Positions 1 to 12,136 of a stretch of 64,000 nucleotides of DNA are shown here, one piece after another. The notes under the pieces are model-generated. The model was not told where the DNA came from and searched no databases. It was given only the letters and a program-made list of their open reading frames with translations. The stretch comes from Rotaria sp. Silwood1. Its lineage: Eukaryota > Rotifera > Eurotatoria > Philodinida > Philodinidae. The DNA lies in contig CAJNOP010000088.1 in NCBI GenBank assembly GCA_905250075.1, forward strand, positions 620,001-684,000. Direction: 5' to 3'. Position 1 is the stretch's first letter; each line of letters opens with the position of its first letter. The translations under genes were made by a program, and so were the position numbers.

Positions 1-3000
1 CACATAAACATCTAGAAAACATGAGCCGTAAGAATATGACATTTGAGACAAGTTTTTGGGCGTGGGTGAATATGTTCTCTTCACTTTTATCCACGGACAC
101 ACCCGAAGAAAATAGATAATTATGACACATATGTATGATTCAAGCTAATTTGTTGATTCATATTCTACTTGTTTTTCAACTTTGCTCTTCGTAAAAAAAA
201 CATTTTTTCTTAAGAATATAAATTTCATAAATGCAATAAACACATTGAATTGTTTATCATCAACTAATTGATAATTTGTATTGTTTCAACGCTTGACTCG
301 GGCGACATTTTTATCTTTCGATCTTTTTACACTTCGATATATTTATCTGTCGACTTTTTTCCCATATTTTATTTCGACCAAAATAGGATTCACACGTTAT
401 GAATATAACCTTTCTTATAATTATCTACAATAACATGCAATGACTGAAATCAAGACAATCATTAACGTCTTGGTGAGTGATAATGACAGCTACTATCATA
501 GTCAGTAAAGACGGAAATCTTCTGTTGTTGTTATTTTTCGACTCATAGTTTATCAGTCAAGGATATCTTGAAGAAAACACTGTTCTCGTAAAGAGAAAAT
601 CAGATACTGTATGTAGTGATTGTAACGATTATTGATCATTACACTTGACTTGACTTGACCTTGCCTTCTTAGCTCAATATGATTTCTTCTCCATATTGTT
701 GACCTTGACGGCACATGTTTCTCTTTCTCTTCTCTTCTGTGACTAATACCTTAGTGTGTGTTGGTACTGATATAGATATGACGGGAGTGATGAACTAGCT
801 CAATAAACATCATTATCGAGAGTAGCAACAGGGGTACCCCTCCAATGCATCACACTGATATTTTGAAGAAATGATATTTCTAGACATTTACTATCATCGG
901 TAAATAATCAATGTGGTTTCTTTCAATCTGATGAATCTGTTTCTGAATTTTAATCGTGACAATATCCATATTGTGAGATAAATCCTATTTAGCGAAGAAG
1001 TAATTACACTCATTTTAGTACTCACGATAGAGATAAGATTTATAATCAGATTGGTGCTCTTATTTAGTAATATGTCATCGATAACGATAACTTCGTGTTC
1101 TATATCAAATAATAAGCTCTCATTACTTTCTGAGGCTTACACTGAGTCAATCAACTAGCAAGTATACTTTTTATTGTAATCACATTCTTCATCATAATAG
1201 CATGTACGCTAAATTCTTCATTAACAACGAATATAATTGTTCGAGAAAGTTCTGATACCAATTTAGAACACTTTTATTCCAATTGTTGGTGTTGCCTATT
1301 GATGATAGCTGTACACTGAGAAATACATGCAATTCTGCCAATGCACACTAAATCTATTTTAATTCTCAATGTGTAATCTCCCATACTTCAAAGCACCATC
1401 AATAATCAGATTGATTAAAAAGAAAAAGATTTTTTTAGTTTTTTCATCAACGACACACTTGCAACCGCACTCCGGATAACTGATGCTTCAGACTAGCATT
1501 AAATACCATTGAAAAGATTTCAAACTGATGAAGTCACTAGTTTTTGACAGGCTCTTATTTCGCTAGTGGGTGTTTGAGTGTGACGCTTCTATATAGGTTG
1601 TCTAAAATGATGTCAGTGTGTCGTTCTCTGATAGTCTATTGTTAGGATTAGGAACAGAAGTAACTACTGTCACCGATAGTTACGATCGTGATTTTGGCTG
1701 GACTTTGCTTACGAGGAGTCACAGCCGTTAAAATAGTTGCACATCCTATATTTTTGCTAACTGATTAGATGTTTCATATCACAAATGACCTCTTTTTCTA
1801 TAATCATAATTTACATTATTAATAATAGTAATGCTAAAAAAAAGTAAAATTTTAAAAGTATGACTCTTCTTGCTTTGTTTCAAAAGGTTAACAAGAATAT
1901 CTTTGTTGGACATTAGTTATAGTAGACTTCTCGTTGACAAAATCTTACAAGTTGCAGCTAAGTTGTCTATTATTTGCTTGATTAGATAAATTTTGTTATT
2001 CTATAATAAATTAGATTTGTTTTCTTCCATTTCATATCAACACATTCTCATTGGTTTTACTAATTGACTTGATCTATTGGAATTTTGTCAAGGAAACACA
2101 TAGTTTACCTAAAGAATTTCTAACAAACTAGAACTATGATCTATGCATATTGTAACCATGACCAAAAAAGTTAATTACATCGGATACTAGTTTGAATATT
2201 CATCAGATATCGACCAATGCTAGGCCGAATGTTCGAATCTATTTTTTCGTCTATATTGAAATAGCCAAATGGGCTATGCTCACTTACTCTTTGCTTAGAT
2301 GAGTGATCATCAGCAGTTTTTACAGAAAAATTTAATTCGTATTCATATTAGCATGATCTTTGAAATGTTTAAATATCTATAGGCTTAAATTTTGTATTTT
2401 TCGAAAGTTTATTAACTATAAGAAACTCATTTTTCCTATACAATGCATCATTGAATTATGTTCATTTTGAGCTCAACGAAATGCATGAATATATTTGTAT
2501 TTTTCTACCCTAAGTTTGGTTACATTATTAGAAAAGATTGAAATCTTGTGTAAGCGAATGAAAGAAAGATATTTTTAAAGGATTGCTATTCTACAGCACC
2601 CAGGTTAAAATACTGATGATAATGACTGATCTTCCAAATAGACATTTGAGTTATAGTTAAATGCATGCATATAATTTAGCAGCACTGATGCAAATGGAAT
2701 ATCAGATGAATCAATATTTATAGGAAGAAGAAGAAGAAGACTACGATTTCATCTTTTCTGATCATTAAGTTATTATAAAAACAAGGACAATAAAAAAAAC
2801 AGCTGTCTATTGAGGAAACACTATTGCTATAAACCAACAGCTTGATAAGCACAATAAAAACAATATTTAAAAGAACTACTTTGTACTCAAAAGATTAAAT
2901 ATAACGCTTTCTCTATCATCGATTCAACGATGAAGAATATAAAAATATAAACAATAGAAGTTTTATTTTTATCATAAGCAGGATTGAAAATATGTCTATT

Positions 3001-3628
3001 GACATAAACGAATCGATTAATAAGCTATTTTTACTATCATATTGATTGTTTCTTAAAAAATTGCTTTTGCTTTAACGAGTGGATAGTGGTGAGCGAAACT
3101 AATCGTTGTTAGTTCTGTTTTCGCGCTTTATTATACATGTATTAGAGAACAATACGATATCATTTTTTAGCACTGTCAATGTACTCGAAGTATTTTGCAC
3201 AACCTCTAAGTTCTTCCTCTTATTGAAGACTGATTACGTTCTCAAAATTCATTAACGCTTTATCTACTCTACACGTTTATATGTTCGATAACTCTGTTGT
3301 TTACAAAACTTTCTGTCAGAATAGTGATGACAAACATTAAAGTTATCGCTACTCAAAAATTTTCGAATAAACTTTTAGAACACAGGAGCCTTGAGAATGT
3401 GACATGTAATGCAAGTTTTATACGATCATAACAGATATCTCTTTCTATGAAAAATGTGGATCCTTGTTCCTGTTATGTATTCTATTTTTCTAGAAATTGT
3501 TCTTTTTAGTGACGAAATTTTAAGTGTTTCATATAAAATGAAGCTGATCAATTATGAGAATAGATAGAGAGTAAGCCATGAGAAACAGTAAGATCATAAG
3601 TGCATTCATAAGCTTCGACTGTTGCAGT
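1..3628. other. intergenic, no gene seen
   Basis: AT-rich sequence with no long open frame, no convincing chain of exons and no RNA gene that I can recognise. Only short simple-sequence patches are visible, such as a GAA/AGA run near 2726-2740. Confidence 0.5.
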
Positions 3629-3634
3629 TTTATT
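3629..3634 (-). promoter_or_regulatory. polyadenylation signal of the TIL gene
   Basis: AATAAA on the minus strand about 30 bases after the TAA stop at 3663-3665. The surrounding DNA is AT-rich, so the match is only suggestive. Confidence 0.4.
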
Positions 3635-3662
3635 TTTATTTTAATAAAATAATATTATTAAC

Positions 3663-4187
3663 TTATTCTTCTGTGACAGAACATTGCTCTCGTTTGATAC
3701 AAGGACTATTATGACTATCATCCTTGCGCACATAATCAGGAGATTTGCAAAAACAACCTTGAACACATTGTTCGGTACACATTTGAGGCTTGCTGTTGCA
3801 GGTTTCTGGACAAGCTGTACCACAGGTAAGGAACTCTTGATTTTCACTACATTCCTGTTCAGCTTTTTCGCTTGAGCAGTGTTCACCTTTGACACATGGA
3901 CTTTCAGTAGTGTCTGCTTGCCTGACCGTTCTTTGCTTACAGGTACAACCATTGACGCAATCTTTTGTGCACTCTACCGGCTTATCGTCCCAAGTCTCAG
4001 TATCCGATGATTCGTTGATGGATTCTTCCTTTTGCTTACAGGGGCATGTCGAAAGTTTCACCGTTTCGACTACAACAAAAATGAATTTATAACAAGATTA
4101 ATTTATTTTTCATTCTTTACGAGCTGTTAGAACACCAACACCAATAAATAACAACAACAGACGACAAACACACATAGCCGAAACCAT
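3663..4187 (-). CDS. secreted TIL-domain cysteine-rich protein (157 aa, two exons)
   Basis: Likely a secreted serine-protease-inhibitor-like or adhesive protein of the trypsin inhibitor-like (TIL) cysteine-rich family. Exon 1 is 4121-4187 (67 bp), starts with ATG and encodes a hydrophobic signal peptide. A short GT..AG intron (4070-4120) interrupts it in phase 1. Exon 2 is 3663-4069 and ends in TAA. The mature part holds two TIL modules. The second is typical, with the CGTACPETC, CVQGCFC and SPCIKREQC blocks. The first has lost much of its N-terminal half but keeps CTKDC..GCTC and SPCVKGEHC. The same layout (short signal exon, phase-1 intron, one TIL exon) recurs in the neighbours at 6168-6854 and 7487-8166. 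The target protease cannot be read from the sequence. Confidence 0.8.
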
Positions 4188-5301
4188 ATTTTGTATCGAA
4201 GATAGACGATAGTTTAAAATATAATATAGATTTTCTTTCTTATATTTATATAATTATACAAAGACTATCAACAACATCTGTTATAAGTCAGACAATAGAA
4301 TTCATATTAGATATTCCCATTAAATGAAGATGTTTTAAAAAAATATTTGTAAAAACCCCTTTCAAGCATCTGAAAACCTGGCGCAAATGATGTTGTGTGT
4401 CATCTGTGACTTTGTTTGCATTATTCTCAATCGAAATATCGTTGAAACCATGCGATAGAAAATTGCTAGACGCAACCCTTATTTGGTTAATTATTATCGG
4501 ATAAATTTAAAGTGATTCGATGATTCGGTCATATGGATAGTGAAAAGATTTATTTGATTAGATACGTACGTTACTGGGCGATCAACATAAAAAACTTCTA
4601 GAATCAAAGTTTTACGTTTTTTCGAAGCTAACTGTTCACAGAACCTTGACTAAGACGTATTAGTAGCGAAGATAAAAATCAAAATGGTGTGATATTGTTA
4701 GAAGAAAATGACTTTATTTCGATTAGGAAATAAGAAAAAGCTTAGACAAAAGAGTAGAAAATTTTCACTATGCAATATTTGATGTTAAGTCAATAAAATC
4801 ATATTTTTTCTAGAAGTTAGTTTTTATCAACAATTTTTTCTTAGCCACTGTTCCTATCCATCTGATATATTCATATTGGGCAAAATAAGGACAATTCATT
4901 GTTTCACTTTTTTGTCAAATATATATATATAAATACAGAGAACTATATAATGATTAATTTTCTGGTGTAAAATACAAATCACTCTGAAATTATTATTTTT
5001 TTAGTACATGAACGAAAATTATTCTTTTTCTTGATAAAACATCTTTTGACGACTCTGAAATGAAAAAAATTTGTCGAAAGCCAATTTTAAAACATTGATA
5101 ATAATGGAAAAAAGAAAACAGGCAACGTCTTCTTTTATAATCGTAATTGTACATTCAACTTCTAGCGTGACTAATTATCGTAACATCTAATCTTCAAAAC
5201 TCTCGAAATAAACAAAGGTTAGTTCCTATATCGAGTAGAAATTGTTTTTGATGCATATTAATCCAGAAAAAAAAGATATATTTGCATGGTGTATATCAGT
5301 A
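4188..5301. other. intergenic, no gene seen
   Basis: Separates the first TIL gene from the decayed TIL copy. AT-rich, with a short (AT)n run near 4921-4932. No frame or RNA that I can support. Confidence 0.5.
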
Positions 5302-5612
5302 CTATGATTGATTCACTATGTCATTTCGAGATTTAAATAACTGAATAATCATAGTGTGATTGAATCCTTCTTTGCAAGAGCAAGTAGTATTGCTCTTATA
5401 CATAATCAAGTGCTCACTCGTGGTCTTCAAGTTTTCCATATGGTTTTTTAATATCATTTGACTAACGAACATATATCTACTTAGATAGAAACAGTCAAAA
5501 CTGCATATTTCTTTGCAAAATCCCAGTATATAATAGGGTCTTAGGAAAAATATATTACATTTGTATACTTCATGATTACCAGAAACAAGCGCTATTGATG
5601 AATTGGACATAT
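5302..5612 (-). pseudogene. decayed TIL-domain gene fragment
   Basis: An open frame on the minus strand looks like a frameshifted relic of the first TIL domain of the gene at 6168-6854. The relic keeps GNHEVYKC where the gene has GNNEQYTC, then FCKEICSFDCF where the gene has LCSHICRFGCF. It then slips frame: the DNA around 5448-5480 (GATATATGTTCGTTAGTCAA) matches GGATATGTTCGTCAGTCAA of the live gene with a 2-base insertion. Past that point its translation resembles the out-of-frame reading of the live gene (YMFVSQ against MFVSQ). Most module cysteines are gone, and no signal exon is visible upstream. The open frame itself therefore carries no function. Confidence 0.65.
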
Positions 5613-6167
5613 AAATAAAAGAAAATAACCTGTTATAGGGTCAAGCTACTCAAATTGACTTTATCTTCTTTGGTAGTAGTCGCCAATAACAGTCAAAATA
5701 ATAGCATGATATACCGAGAGTATAACAGTAAATTAATCAGGCAGGTTTATGCTGTATAAATAATGAAAAGCTTTTCTTTGTATAGACTATTTAATACAGT
5801 AATTGTGAAGAGAGACGCTTACTTTTTTTTGGTAAAAGTATAAAATAATGAGATACTGTCATAAAGAAGTAGATTCTAGACAGTATAAGTTTCAAGCATT
5901 TTTTGGAAAAGAAAAAACAACGATTATGGCACATATTCACTGTCTTGATTTAAACTCACAAATATAATTATCATGCTTTGTTGAAATTAGAAAAAAAAAC
6001 GATTTCTTGTATGAAAGTGAGATATTACAATATCATGTATAAAAAATCTGCAGTTATACAAGATCGATCATGTTTTGATTAATAAACATATATTTAATAT
6101 TAGTCTTTTGTTTAGTTCATCTTAAACAATTACAAAATTTAATTGTTTGTTATTTCAAAGAGAGACG
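5613..6167. other. intergenic; 3' flank duplicated downstream of the next TIL copy
   Basis: No gene. The stretch 6003-6090 (AGTTATACAAGATCGATCAT and surroundings) is repeated with substitutions at 7321-7400. It is therefore part of the duplicated unit that produced the two neighbouring TIL copies. Confidence 0.6.
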
Positions 6168-6854
6168 TCATTCAGAACATTGTTCACGTTTAATGCAAGG
6201 ACTAGCAGTGCTGTTATTCTTACGAACATAATCAGTAGACTGACAAAAGCAGCCAGAAACACATTGAAGTGTACAAAGTTGTGGTACATAATCACAAGTT
6301 TCAACACAAGCTGGACCACAATCTAAATATTGTTCATTGTCGTCTGTACAACATTTTTCTGGCTCAACGCATTGACCATTATTGGCACGATAGTAACCTT
6401 GTTTGCAGAAACAACCAGATACGCACATGGTTACACATACTTGATGTTTTTTTGGAGTTAGATAAGAAAAATCATCACACGTACGTGAACATGCTGAACC
6501 GCATTCTTGATATTCTTCATTTTCTCCACATAGTGGAGACTCCGTTGTTTTGTTACAGTCTTCACGTTTAACATAAGGACTATCAGTGTTATTTGACTGA
6601 CGAACATATCCATCTTGACAGAAACAACCGAATCGACATATGTGTGAACATAAGGTCGGTTTGTAATCACATGTTTCAATACAATCTGCGCCACATGTAT
6701 ATTGTTCATTGTTGCCGCATACTGGATCCGAGGATGAGTCTAAGATAAACGTAGAGGAATAGGAATATGAACAAAAGTTTTCAAAACTTATATTACTTCC
6801 TTGAACGACAATTACTATTAAGAGCAGAAAAGTAGCACGTAATATCGAATGCAT
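6168..6854 (-). CDS. secreted protein with three TIL domains (about 209 aa, two exons)
   Basis: TIL-family (trypsin inhibitor-like) secreted protein. ATG at 6854 opens a signal peptide rich in Leu, Ile and Val. A 57-bp GT..AG segment (6740-6796) follows in phase 1, at the same place as the intron of the two related genes. It has no stop and a length divisible by three, so the unspliced frame also reads through (228 aa). I favour splicing, which gives exons 6797-6854 and 6168-6739. Three modules follow, starting at CGNNEQYTCG, CGENEEYQECG and CTDDNEQYLDCG and ending near REDC, PEKC and KREQC. Module 1 has Tyr instead of the usual Cys (SPYVK against SPCIK), which should leave one cysteine unpaired. 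The gene lies between a decayed and a nonsense-mutated copy. Confidence 0.82.
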   Translation of the reverse strand: MHSILRATFLLLIVIVVQGSNISFENFCSYSYSSTFILDSSSDPVCGNNEQYTCGADCIETCDYKPTLCSHICRFGCFCQDGYVRQSNNTDSPYVKREDCNKTTESPLCGENEEYQECGSACSRTCDDFSYLTPKKHQVCVTMCVSGCFCKQGYYRANNGQCVEPEKCCTDDNEQYLDCGPACVETCDYVPQLCTLQCVSGCFCQSTDYVRKNNSTASPCIKREQCSE

Positions 6855-7486
6855 AATATCTTTCTTGTGATAGACGGAAAATTAAATTATGGAGAGGCTC
6901 ATGTAGCATATATTTATAGGTATACATTTGTAATACAAAATATTTATACTTGCAAATTATTTATTTAATAAAAATAAGGAAGAATGCTTAATTTTCAAGT
7001 AATTGATGCACTTGATAGTCTTACAACACGAACATAAACTGAAAATAATATTTATTACGAAAAAAATATTCTTATAAGTATAAAATAATAATAATAATAT
7101 ACGGTTACGGATAGTCTGAAGTTCGCGCTATTAACTTTCAATAATTGCCAACAGTTCTGTGACCGTATTATATTTTTATCCTTAACAAAACGAAAATTTC
7201 AGCAATCTCCGAAAGCTTTTTCATAGAGTGCGGGCGTAGATGTGATTATTCATTCTACCCTCCATTCACATTCACCGACACCCATATGTTTCATGTCTTC
7301 ATGAATAGCACGTCATGTTTTTGATAGAAGTAAGATATCACTATTTCAGGTATAAAAGCATCTGAAGTTATACAAGATCGATCATATTTTCTTCATTAAA
7401 AACATTTTTATTATAAATTATTTATTTATTTAAACTTAGACGATGACAAGGGTTTCAATGTATTGTTTTTATGTGATAAATGGATA
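6855..7486. other. intergenic between TIL paralogues
   Basis: No gene. It contains 7321-7400, the duplicate of the 3' flank at 6003-6090, and the upstream region of the 6168-6854 gene. Confidence 0.55.
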
Positions 7487-8166
7487 TTATTTTTGACATC
7501 TAGCACGTTTAATGCAAGGACTAACAGTGCTGTTATTCTTACGAACGTAATCAGTAGACTGACAAAAGCAACCAGCAACGCATTGATCCGTACAGAACTG
7601 TGGTGTGTAATTACAAGTTTCAATACAAGCCGATCCACACTCTGAATATTGTTCATTGTCGTCTGTACAACATTTTTCTGGCTCAACGCATTGACCATTC
7701 TTTGAACGATAGTAACCTTGTTTACAGAAACAACCAGATATACACATTGCTATACATGCTTGAGGACTTTTTGAAAGTGGATATGAGAAATCATTACACG
7801 TACGTGGACATGCTGAACCACATTATTTATACTCTTCATTTATTCTACACTTTGGAATGTTTGCTTTTTTCGAACAATCCTTGAGCATGATACATGGACT
7901 TCCACTATCATTAGACATACGCACATATCCAGACTTGCAGAAGCAACCATATTGACAAATCATCGTACAAATTTTAGGCGTATAATCACATGTTTTAATA
8001 CAACTTGGTCCACACATGTATTTTTCATTTGTATCGCATTGAATATCTAAAAAACAATTCTTAACATGATATTGAAATTTAATTTTTCAATGTTTTAACT
8101 ATTTGTTGTTGTGTCAACATAGATTAATACAAGTAGTAAGACGTAAAATTGTAAAGGCAAAGCCAT
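7487..8166 (-). pseudogene. TIL-domain gene broken by an internal stop
   Basis: Close paralogue of the 6168-6854 gene. Exon 1 (8100-8166, 67 bp) encodes a signal peptide. A phase-1 intron (8047-8099) and exon 2 (7487-8046) follow. The frame contains three TIL modules but stops at TAA 7823-7825, in the second module, where the paralogue has GAA in EYQECGSAC. A single substitution explains the break, and the frame downstream is open and conserved to its own TAA at 7487-7489 (CCTDDNEQY, GCFCQSTDYVRKNNST). A truncated secreted protein with one complete module (about 88 aa) could still be made. Otherwise this is a very recent pseudogene. An assembly error at one base is the other option. Confidence 0.75.
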
Positions 8167-11100
8167 GGTTTTTCTTTACTTTTTTTCGACGAACAGAAAA
8201 TTGAATGAATAAATAATCTTGTTTTATATTTATTTATGCACATATCATTAGAGTATTTTTACATTTATGACGAGAATGAAAAAAATAAAACGATGTTATA
8301 AATCGTTTCATGTCGGTCAGCCATAAAGAGGTTTCTGGTAGTTTGAAAATAATTTTTGTATAATTATGTTGACGCATAATTTTCGATGTTTTTATTTTTC
8401 GAATGCAAATGAAAAATGAATATTTAATGATAATGATCAGTAATTTCTTTCGCTCCATGAGTGCATTGCTTCTTTCATATCATTTATACGAAACGAAAAG
8501 ACTCATGTATTCACTACCAACTGTTAACACAGAATAGAAATACTCAAACATAAAAAGAATAATTATTCGATGATTTTCATAGTTTGAAAGGTACAACTAG
8601 ATCAGTCTTTTTTTTAATTAGTAAAAAGGACTTTTAATGGTCATATGTAGATAATCTATATTAAAAGAAACTCAAAAAAAAAAATACTTTTGCTGACTCG
8701 ATTATATTTTAGTACTTTAGAAAGTTAGTTCAACTTATAAAAAACTTTTCTTCAGCATTTTAAATTGGCTACTTGTGATAGTGATACAAGAGTAGTATTC
8801 GATGGTATAATACGATAAAACTAAACTATTGAACATGCAAACAAACTTATAGCCATATACACAAAGTAATTAAGATTTACTTAACGTCTTTGAACATTTT
8901 TTCAGTTTAATTTGCTTTATATCATAATAGATATCTGACAGTTCAATGATTCGGAAGAATTGACCAGCTCATTTTATGTGAGCGGATTCGGTGAATGGCT
9001 TTTTATATGAGTGAAATCCAGTCAAACAAACTTTTATTTCATCTCGAGTCTTATAACATTCAATTTTATTGCATATTTTTGAAGCTGATTGTTTGGCAAG
9101 ATAGTTTTTAGGGGACACCGTTTAGCGATATTCCAGTCATTTTTGCCCATAGATTAACGGATAATATAAAGAGTATTGTAGTCCATCAAAATACTCTTCA
9201 AGGGAGTGATTAAGACCCCAGTAACATAGTTAGAATAAAGTGAGATTAAGGCAAGAGATACTTCGTCTCTCATTTCCTATTTTCAATTATAGATTTATTA
9301 GCAACAACCTTGTTATATGATCAAAAAGTATACGAATAATGAATAATTCTAAGCAGGACTTTTCCTACATATTTAGCTTCCTACGAAGTGAATATTTGAA
9401 ATTAATTGTATGATCAGCAAGTAGATGGCAAATGAATGACTCAAACAAAGTTTCGATTCAGATGTTTAGTTTACTCAAGGCAAAAAAGATTTGGAGTTAG
9501 TTCTAAGATTGATGTACACATAAGAAATGAATAATGCTGACTGTTATTCTGTTCAGATATTTTACTCGTTTCGAACTAATGAATATTAATTGACATTGTA
9601 ATTGAAGATCACTGAAGAAGAGTGGCCCATTCATAAAGAACGTTCGGTAAAACAATCTCTAAATTTATATTCTATGACTTTGAAATTTTGACTGAAACGT
9701 CGCTTTTATGAGTATAAATTTATCGAAACACGTTTCATTGGTTTTATCTGGTAACCAAGAAGATTTTCACTCTCAGTTTTTACTGAGCACATATTGTTTT
9801 TGTTTCTTTACACTCTACAATTAATTGTCATTTTGTTGCAAGAGTAACTTTCTTGTCTAGTTTGATCAGTTTAATTTATTCAAAATGATGCAGTGTGATC
9901 AACTAGTAAATTTATTGAAGAATGAAAACTCTCATGAGTAGTACCGTTAAACAACACAGTTTTCTTTGTTTTTTATCTTTTATAATTAAAGAATACAAGA
10001 AATGATTGAAATGCAATTAGTTCAGTTTTTGCAAAATTCATCCTGCTACCTTGATAAAGAAGTCTTAATTGAGCGTTTGGAAGAGGAAAATGGTAGATAG
10101 GAACCGGGAAAAACCGGTCGGAGGAAAATGGTCAGAAAAGACTGGTTTTTACTGAACGCTGTTTATGGATAACCCCAAATGAGTAATTCAGAGATGGTAT
10201 TTGAATATTTCGCTTGCTGTTATGCATTTAGTTCAGATTTCTCTGATCAATATAATTTGGTTAAAATTGAATGAATTCTACGTTTCTCTATGGAGTGAAA
10301 TAACTTTTCTGCTTTTCGTGCATTGCAATACACTGCCGCGAATGCTATAATAGAGATCAGATAAATCACTGTTTTCACCTTGGTTGTCTTGTCAGTTTCA
10401 ATTGAAGAAGAAATACAAATCGATGGATTAGTTAGAATAAATGTTTAGTGACGCTGCAATTCTTCTGTGCGCATCGATTACGACGCAGAGAAAATAGAAG
10501 AAAAAATGTTTCGTTTGCATTCACAATACAAAGTGGAGCGAAAGCAATTAGCTAGAAAGATACTCGAAAAATGCCGAATAATCTTACAGTATGACGAAAA
10601 AAATATCTCTCTTAGTCTCCTTATATTGGGTAAGTTTGATTTTGACTGCAGATGTACCTGTATATACATTTATCTTTAAGGTAGAAAAAAACTATTGTAA
10701 ATGACGATATTAATACATTCTTTTGCTGAAATCTTGATCTGAGTCTTGAAAAAATTCATGTGCGAATCCGAAATTCATCTTCCATTCTTCATCGTACCAA
10801 GATCGTTATGTCATATATTTCTCTGGTTTAACTGATCATGATAATTTTTGAAAGAACTATTATTGATACATGTATCAGAATGAATACCGTATTGTTTCTC
10901 GAATTAAGCCAGCACCTACCTCTCATCGCTGAGCTTTTGACTGAATGAAAAAGTGAAGACTAGAACGGGCACAATAGTGGTCAAGAACTACATTGCTACA
11001 AGATCAATGTACGAGTCAATCAATTCGAACAATATCCCGTTGATGATTTAGCTGCTAGTTTTGAGTTTTCGCTTGTTCAGGCCATCTCGCAACAAGTGCT

Positions 11101-11240
11101 GAATTTTACACACAGTAGTTTCAATATCAATTGGTAAAACATCATGCGCATGTTTTACTTCATTGTATAATATATATGCATAACAGTTTCCTAAAATTCA
11201 ACAAAACAAATGTGTAGTTTGAACTAAGATGTATTAAAAT
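8167..11240. other. intergenic, no gene supported
   Basis: About 3 kb of AT-rich DNA. The only exon-like stretch is about 10455-10630 (+), an open frame ending at a GTAAGT donor. It has no partner exons and the opposite strand is open too, so I do not call it. Nothing else stands out. Confidence 0.45.
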
Positions 11241-12060
11241 TAGTCTACAATAAATGATAAATCATCTTTGGCAACATGCAGAAATTGATCTTTAAATAAT
11301 TTAAATATTAAATGCTGTTTATCAAAATTCACATTAGTATAATCGTCATCAATATTTGTCAAATTTTCAATTTTTATTTAATAATCATTTATTATTTTAC
11401 ATGTCTTTTTAAATATATTTGCTGCTGTTGCACGTAGATCTTCTTTAAATTCAATTAGTCCTGGGTGAAAAACACAATATGCTCAAACATAAAAAAAAAA
11501 GACATTTGTAAGTATCGAAAAATAACTACCTCTGTTAATACTAGCATCTGAAAAAATTGTACAGCATATGGATAAGTTTTACGATTATCTTTATTTGATG
11601 CATCAAATGATAATGAATAAAAACGTTCTTTCAATAACTCATCAATTATTTGTCTTGTGAAATGTGGCCTAAGTACATTACATGCAATCGTTCTAGATTT
11701 TGTTTTTCCTCACGGTAATGATGTTGCCACTGATGACAATCTTTCAAATAATATTTTCACAAAATTAATTGTATATTCTTGCGAAGCTTAACTATGACTA
11801 TGTTTTACACGATGGAACACATATACATCTTCAGCTACTGACATTTTTTCTAATTCACTTACTAGAACTCTAAATGTTGTCATTAATGTAGCTTTTTCAA
11901 TTGTTTTCATAGATGTTTTACGTGCACCATAACCCATATGTTTATCTAGGACTATTCTGCCATCACCACGAATAGAAATCTTTTTTAAACATGCTCTGCA
12001 TCGAGCTTCTATTGAATCACTTGTTTTTTCTTGAGAGTATGTATGGCCGGTGTGAATGTA
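11241..12060 (-). mobile_element. relic of a BED-finger/hAT-like transposase
   Basis: On the minus strand one frame reads, with several stops, through the landmarks of hAT-related transposases. First comes a zinc-finger-like ARCRACLKKIS...LDKHM block (about 11930-12010). Then come FHRVKHSHS followed by a TAA, a block with FERLSSVATSLP followed by a TGA, and a TIACNVLRPHFTRQIIDELL block. The diagnostic SLSFDASNKDNRKTYPYAVQ lies near 11570-11630. After an interruption, a NVNFDKQHLIFKLFKDQF block lies near 11270-11330. At least three in-frame stops and the interruption show that it is dead. Family assignment rests on the DASNK..RK..P.AVQ(F/Y)F pattern. I see no terminal repeats that clearly belong to it. 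Confidence 0.6.
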
Positions 12061-12136
12061 GGTATGAGTGTGCGATATGAGTGTAGGAGTAAAGTCAGCC
12101 AACACCCGTACAAACACGAGCACTCACACCCTCAGC

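Noticed and set aside
10455..10630. Exon-like charged frame (+) ending at a GTAAGT donor
   Set aside because: No acceptor-side or downstream partner exon was found, and the opposite strand is equally open.
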